From assembly GCF_014656295.1 (NCBI RefSeq), contig NZ_BNCD01000005.1, positions 310,001 through 374,000 of the forward strand: DNA of 64,000 nucleotides, in the 5' to 3' direction. The notes under the pieces are model-generated. The model saw nothing but the letters and a program-made list of their open reading frames with translations, had not been told where the DNA came from and did not search any database. Origin of the DNA: Streptomyces sulfonofaciens. GTDB lineage: Bacteria; Actinomycetota; Actinomycetes; Streptomycetales; Streptomycetaceae. A program made the translations under genes and the position numbers. Shown one piece after another: positions 62,554-64,000 of the stretch; position 1 is the stretch's first letter; each line of letters starts with the position of its first letter.

Positions 62554-63585
62554 TCAGGCCGTGCTCTTCGCCCCGCCCCGGGGTGCCGCGCTCCCGATGA
62601 GCGGCTCGGCGAGCAGTTCATAGGACCGAATGCATTTCGCCACGTCGTAGACGGGGGTGAAGACGACGAGTTCATCCAGCGAGAACCTGTCGATGAGTTC
62701 TTCGGCCCTGCGCACGACGGTTTGCGGAGAGCCTATGGCGTGGTACGTGGCCAATTGCTCCCGCGCCTTCTCCTCCTCCGGAGAGAATTCGTACCGTACC
62801 GCCTCCGCGTCCGTGGGGAGGTAGTTCTCCTGCCCCGTGGCCACCCGTGCCCTGGAAATGGTCGTGGGGAGTGCCACGCGCGCTGCCGCCTCGTCGGTCT
62901 CGGCGCAGATCGCGATCAGGCTTATGGAGACGCGTGGCCGCTCCAGCCACACCGAGGGCCGGAACTTGTCACGGTAGACCGCTATGGCCGTGTCCGCGGC
63001 GTCCGGTCTGAGGTGGTAGGCGAACGACATGGGAAGTCCCAGTTCGGCGGCCAACTGCGCGCTCTCGTCGCTGGACGTCAGCAGCCACACCTGCGGAACG
63101 TCGCTCTCCGCGCTGGGCACGCGCACGCCGCCCGCGCCCTCCCCCCGGAAGTACCCGAGGAGGGCGGCCACCTGGTCCGCGTACTGCTCGGAGGAGAGTG
63201 CGGGGCGGTCGTTGAGCAGCGCCTGGACCGTGGCGGGGTCCTTGGTGCCGGGCCCCCGGCCGATCCCGAGGTCGATGCGCCCGGGGTCGAACGCGTGCAG
63301 CGTGCCGAACTGCTCCGCGACGATGAGGGGGGAGTGGTTGGGGAGCATGACACCGCCCGCCCCGACCCGTATGCGCGAGGTCGCCGCCGCCACCCGGGCG
63401 ATCACGATGGGCGGCGTCGCGCTGGCCGTCACCCCCGAGCCGTGGTGTTCGGCGTACCAGAACCGGTGGTAGCCGAGTTCGTCCACCCGGCGGGCGAGGG
63501 CCACCGTACGGGCGAGCCCCTCGCGGGGGGTGGCCCCGTGCTCCATCGGGCCGTTGTCCAATATCGCTATGGGAATGTTCGGCAT
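62554..63585 (-). CDS. LLM-class (luciferase-like) flavin-dependent oxidoreductase
   Basis: A 343-residue luciferase-like monooxygenase. [20 protein letters not shown] is the family's hallmark N-terminal region, followed by [20 protein letters not shown] and [15 protein letters not shown]. These proteins use FMNH2 or F420 with a TIM barrel; the substrate is unknown. Start ATG 63585, monocistronic with a clear downstream hairpin. Confidence 0.92.
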   Translation of the reverse strand: MPNIPIAILDNGPMEHGATPREGLARTVALARRVDELGYHRFWYAEHHGSGVTASATPPIVIARVAAATSRIRVGAGGVMLPNHSPLIVAEQFGTLHAFDPGRIDLGIGRGPGTKDPATVQALLNDRPALSSEQYADQVAALLGYFRGEGAGGVRVPSAESDVPQVWLLTSSDESAQLAAELGLPMSFAYHLRPDAADTAIAVYRDKFRPSVWLERPRVSISLIAICAETDEAAARVALPTTISRARVATGQENYLPTDAEAVRYEFSPEEEKAREQLATYHAIGSPQTVVRRAEELIDRFSLDELVVFTPVYDVAKCIRSYELLAEPLIGSAAPRGGAKSTA

Positions 63586-64000
63586 GGGCTCAGGATAGTC
63601 ATTCAGGGTTGATCATCCGATGTACTGTTCCGAATTCCCCGGAAACAGATGTGCCACCGTTGCCGGCTGTGTCTTGTGTGCCGGATGTGCAAGGTGGTGA
63701 TGATGGTTTTCGGCCAGACCGCCTTTTCGATGAAACGGGGCCCGGACGGCCCGCGTCCGTACGCGGCCCGTACGGGGATGACGACGCGGAACGGGCTTTT
63801 CGGCGGCGAAGGCGGCGGTGTTCGCAACGGCGTCCTGGTGGCGGGTCCCGCGCCGGGTCGGCGGGGGCAGCGGCCACCCGGGCGGCCGCCTCCGCCGCTT
63901 GCCACGCCACCTCCCTTGCGACGCCACCTCCGCCTGTCTGCCACGCGCCACCTCCGCCCGCCGCCGGCACCCCCGTCCGCCGCAGGCGCCACCTCCGCCC
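63586..64000. other. right-end stretch with GCCACCTCCGCC repeats, no convincing gene
   Basis: About 415 bases. The last 120 contain irregular copies of GCCACCTCCGCC and related Pro/Ser-coding repeats. One plus-strand frame (from an ATG near 63700, MVFGQTAFSMKRG...) stays open to the edge and could be the start of a gene, but its Pro/Arg-rich sequence matches no family. I see no certain feature. Confidence 0.4.

Noticed and set aside
63840..64000. CRISPR-like repeats at the right edge
   Set aside because: GCCACCTCCGCC-type repeats are irregular, short and without unique spacers of constant length.

Overview
The window is high-GC DNA with Streptomyces character. Start codons are often GTG or TTG, neighbouring genes overlap by 4 bases, TTA codons are rare, and actinomycete hallmark modules are present: a conservon, a SARP regulator, an LAETG sortase substrate, and a GH18 chitinase behind a TGGTCTAGACC-type operator. 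No rRNA, tRNA or CRISPR array was seen.

Layout. 1-6.3 kb: a WS/DGAT-like acyltransferase cut by the left edge, a secreted chitinase, an MmyB-like regulator convergent with an SDR, and the dTDP-sugar pair rmlA-rmlB. 6.3-8.0 kb: a long gene-poor, lower-GC regulatory stretch and a decayed MFS transporter. 8.0-15.4 kb: a tightly overlapping seven-gene operon that I cannot assign to a known product: SPASM radical SAM enzyme, acyl carrier protein, ATP-grasp ligase, Gfo/Idh/MocA oxidoreductase, APH-fold kinase, GT-B glycosyltransferase-like protein and free-standing condensation enzyme. 15.5-22.8 kb: a copper-chaperone-like lipoprotein, a MOCOS-type PLP enzyme, an ABCG-type exporter, a SARP-NB-ARC regulator and a TetR regulator. 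The PLP enzyme and the SARP each carry a TTA codon, so this cluster is probably under bldA control.

23.8-36.2 kb: a 7-deazapurine nucleoside cluster of the tubercidin type. The core order is QueD, QueE, FolE, GMP-reductase-like, phosphoribosyltransferase, UbiD decarboxylase, Nudix hydrolase. The inferred route is GTP to 7-carboxy-7-deazaguanine, ribotide formation, decarboxylation, reductive deamination and dephosphorylation. It is preceded by a StrR-family regulator and by three genes with no obvious place in that route: a Tat-exported NMT1/THI5-like lipoprotein, a HisRS paralogue, and an alkaline-phosphatase/sulfatase-superfamily protein whose nucleophile position is Thr. A PfkB kinase lies convergent at the end. 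The queE-like gene as read is frameshifted at its very N terminus (TAG, then GTG 4 bases on).

36.7-41.8 kb: a complete conservon (CvnA-B-C-D plus two P450s; the first P450 lacks the Arg of EXXR, as in CYP157). 42-64 kb: mostly ordinary chromosomal genes (secreted PHP/BNR protein, LAETG wall protein, lipoprotein, aldo/keto reductase, SRPBCC protein, amidase with FG-GAP repeats, HTH-coiled-coil-receiver regulator, TetR, katG with a divergent Fur regulator, CGNR regulator, quinone reductase, luciferase-like monooxygenase), with remnants of a GH15 gene and of IS5- and IS630-type transposases.

The strongest candidates for something undescribed are the orphan carrier-protein/radical-SAM/ATP-grasp operon and the HisRS-like plus Thr-type sulfatase-fold pair attached to the deazapurine nucleoside genes.
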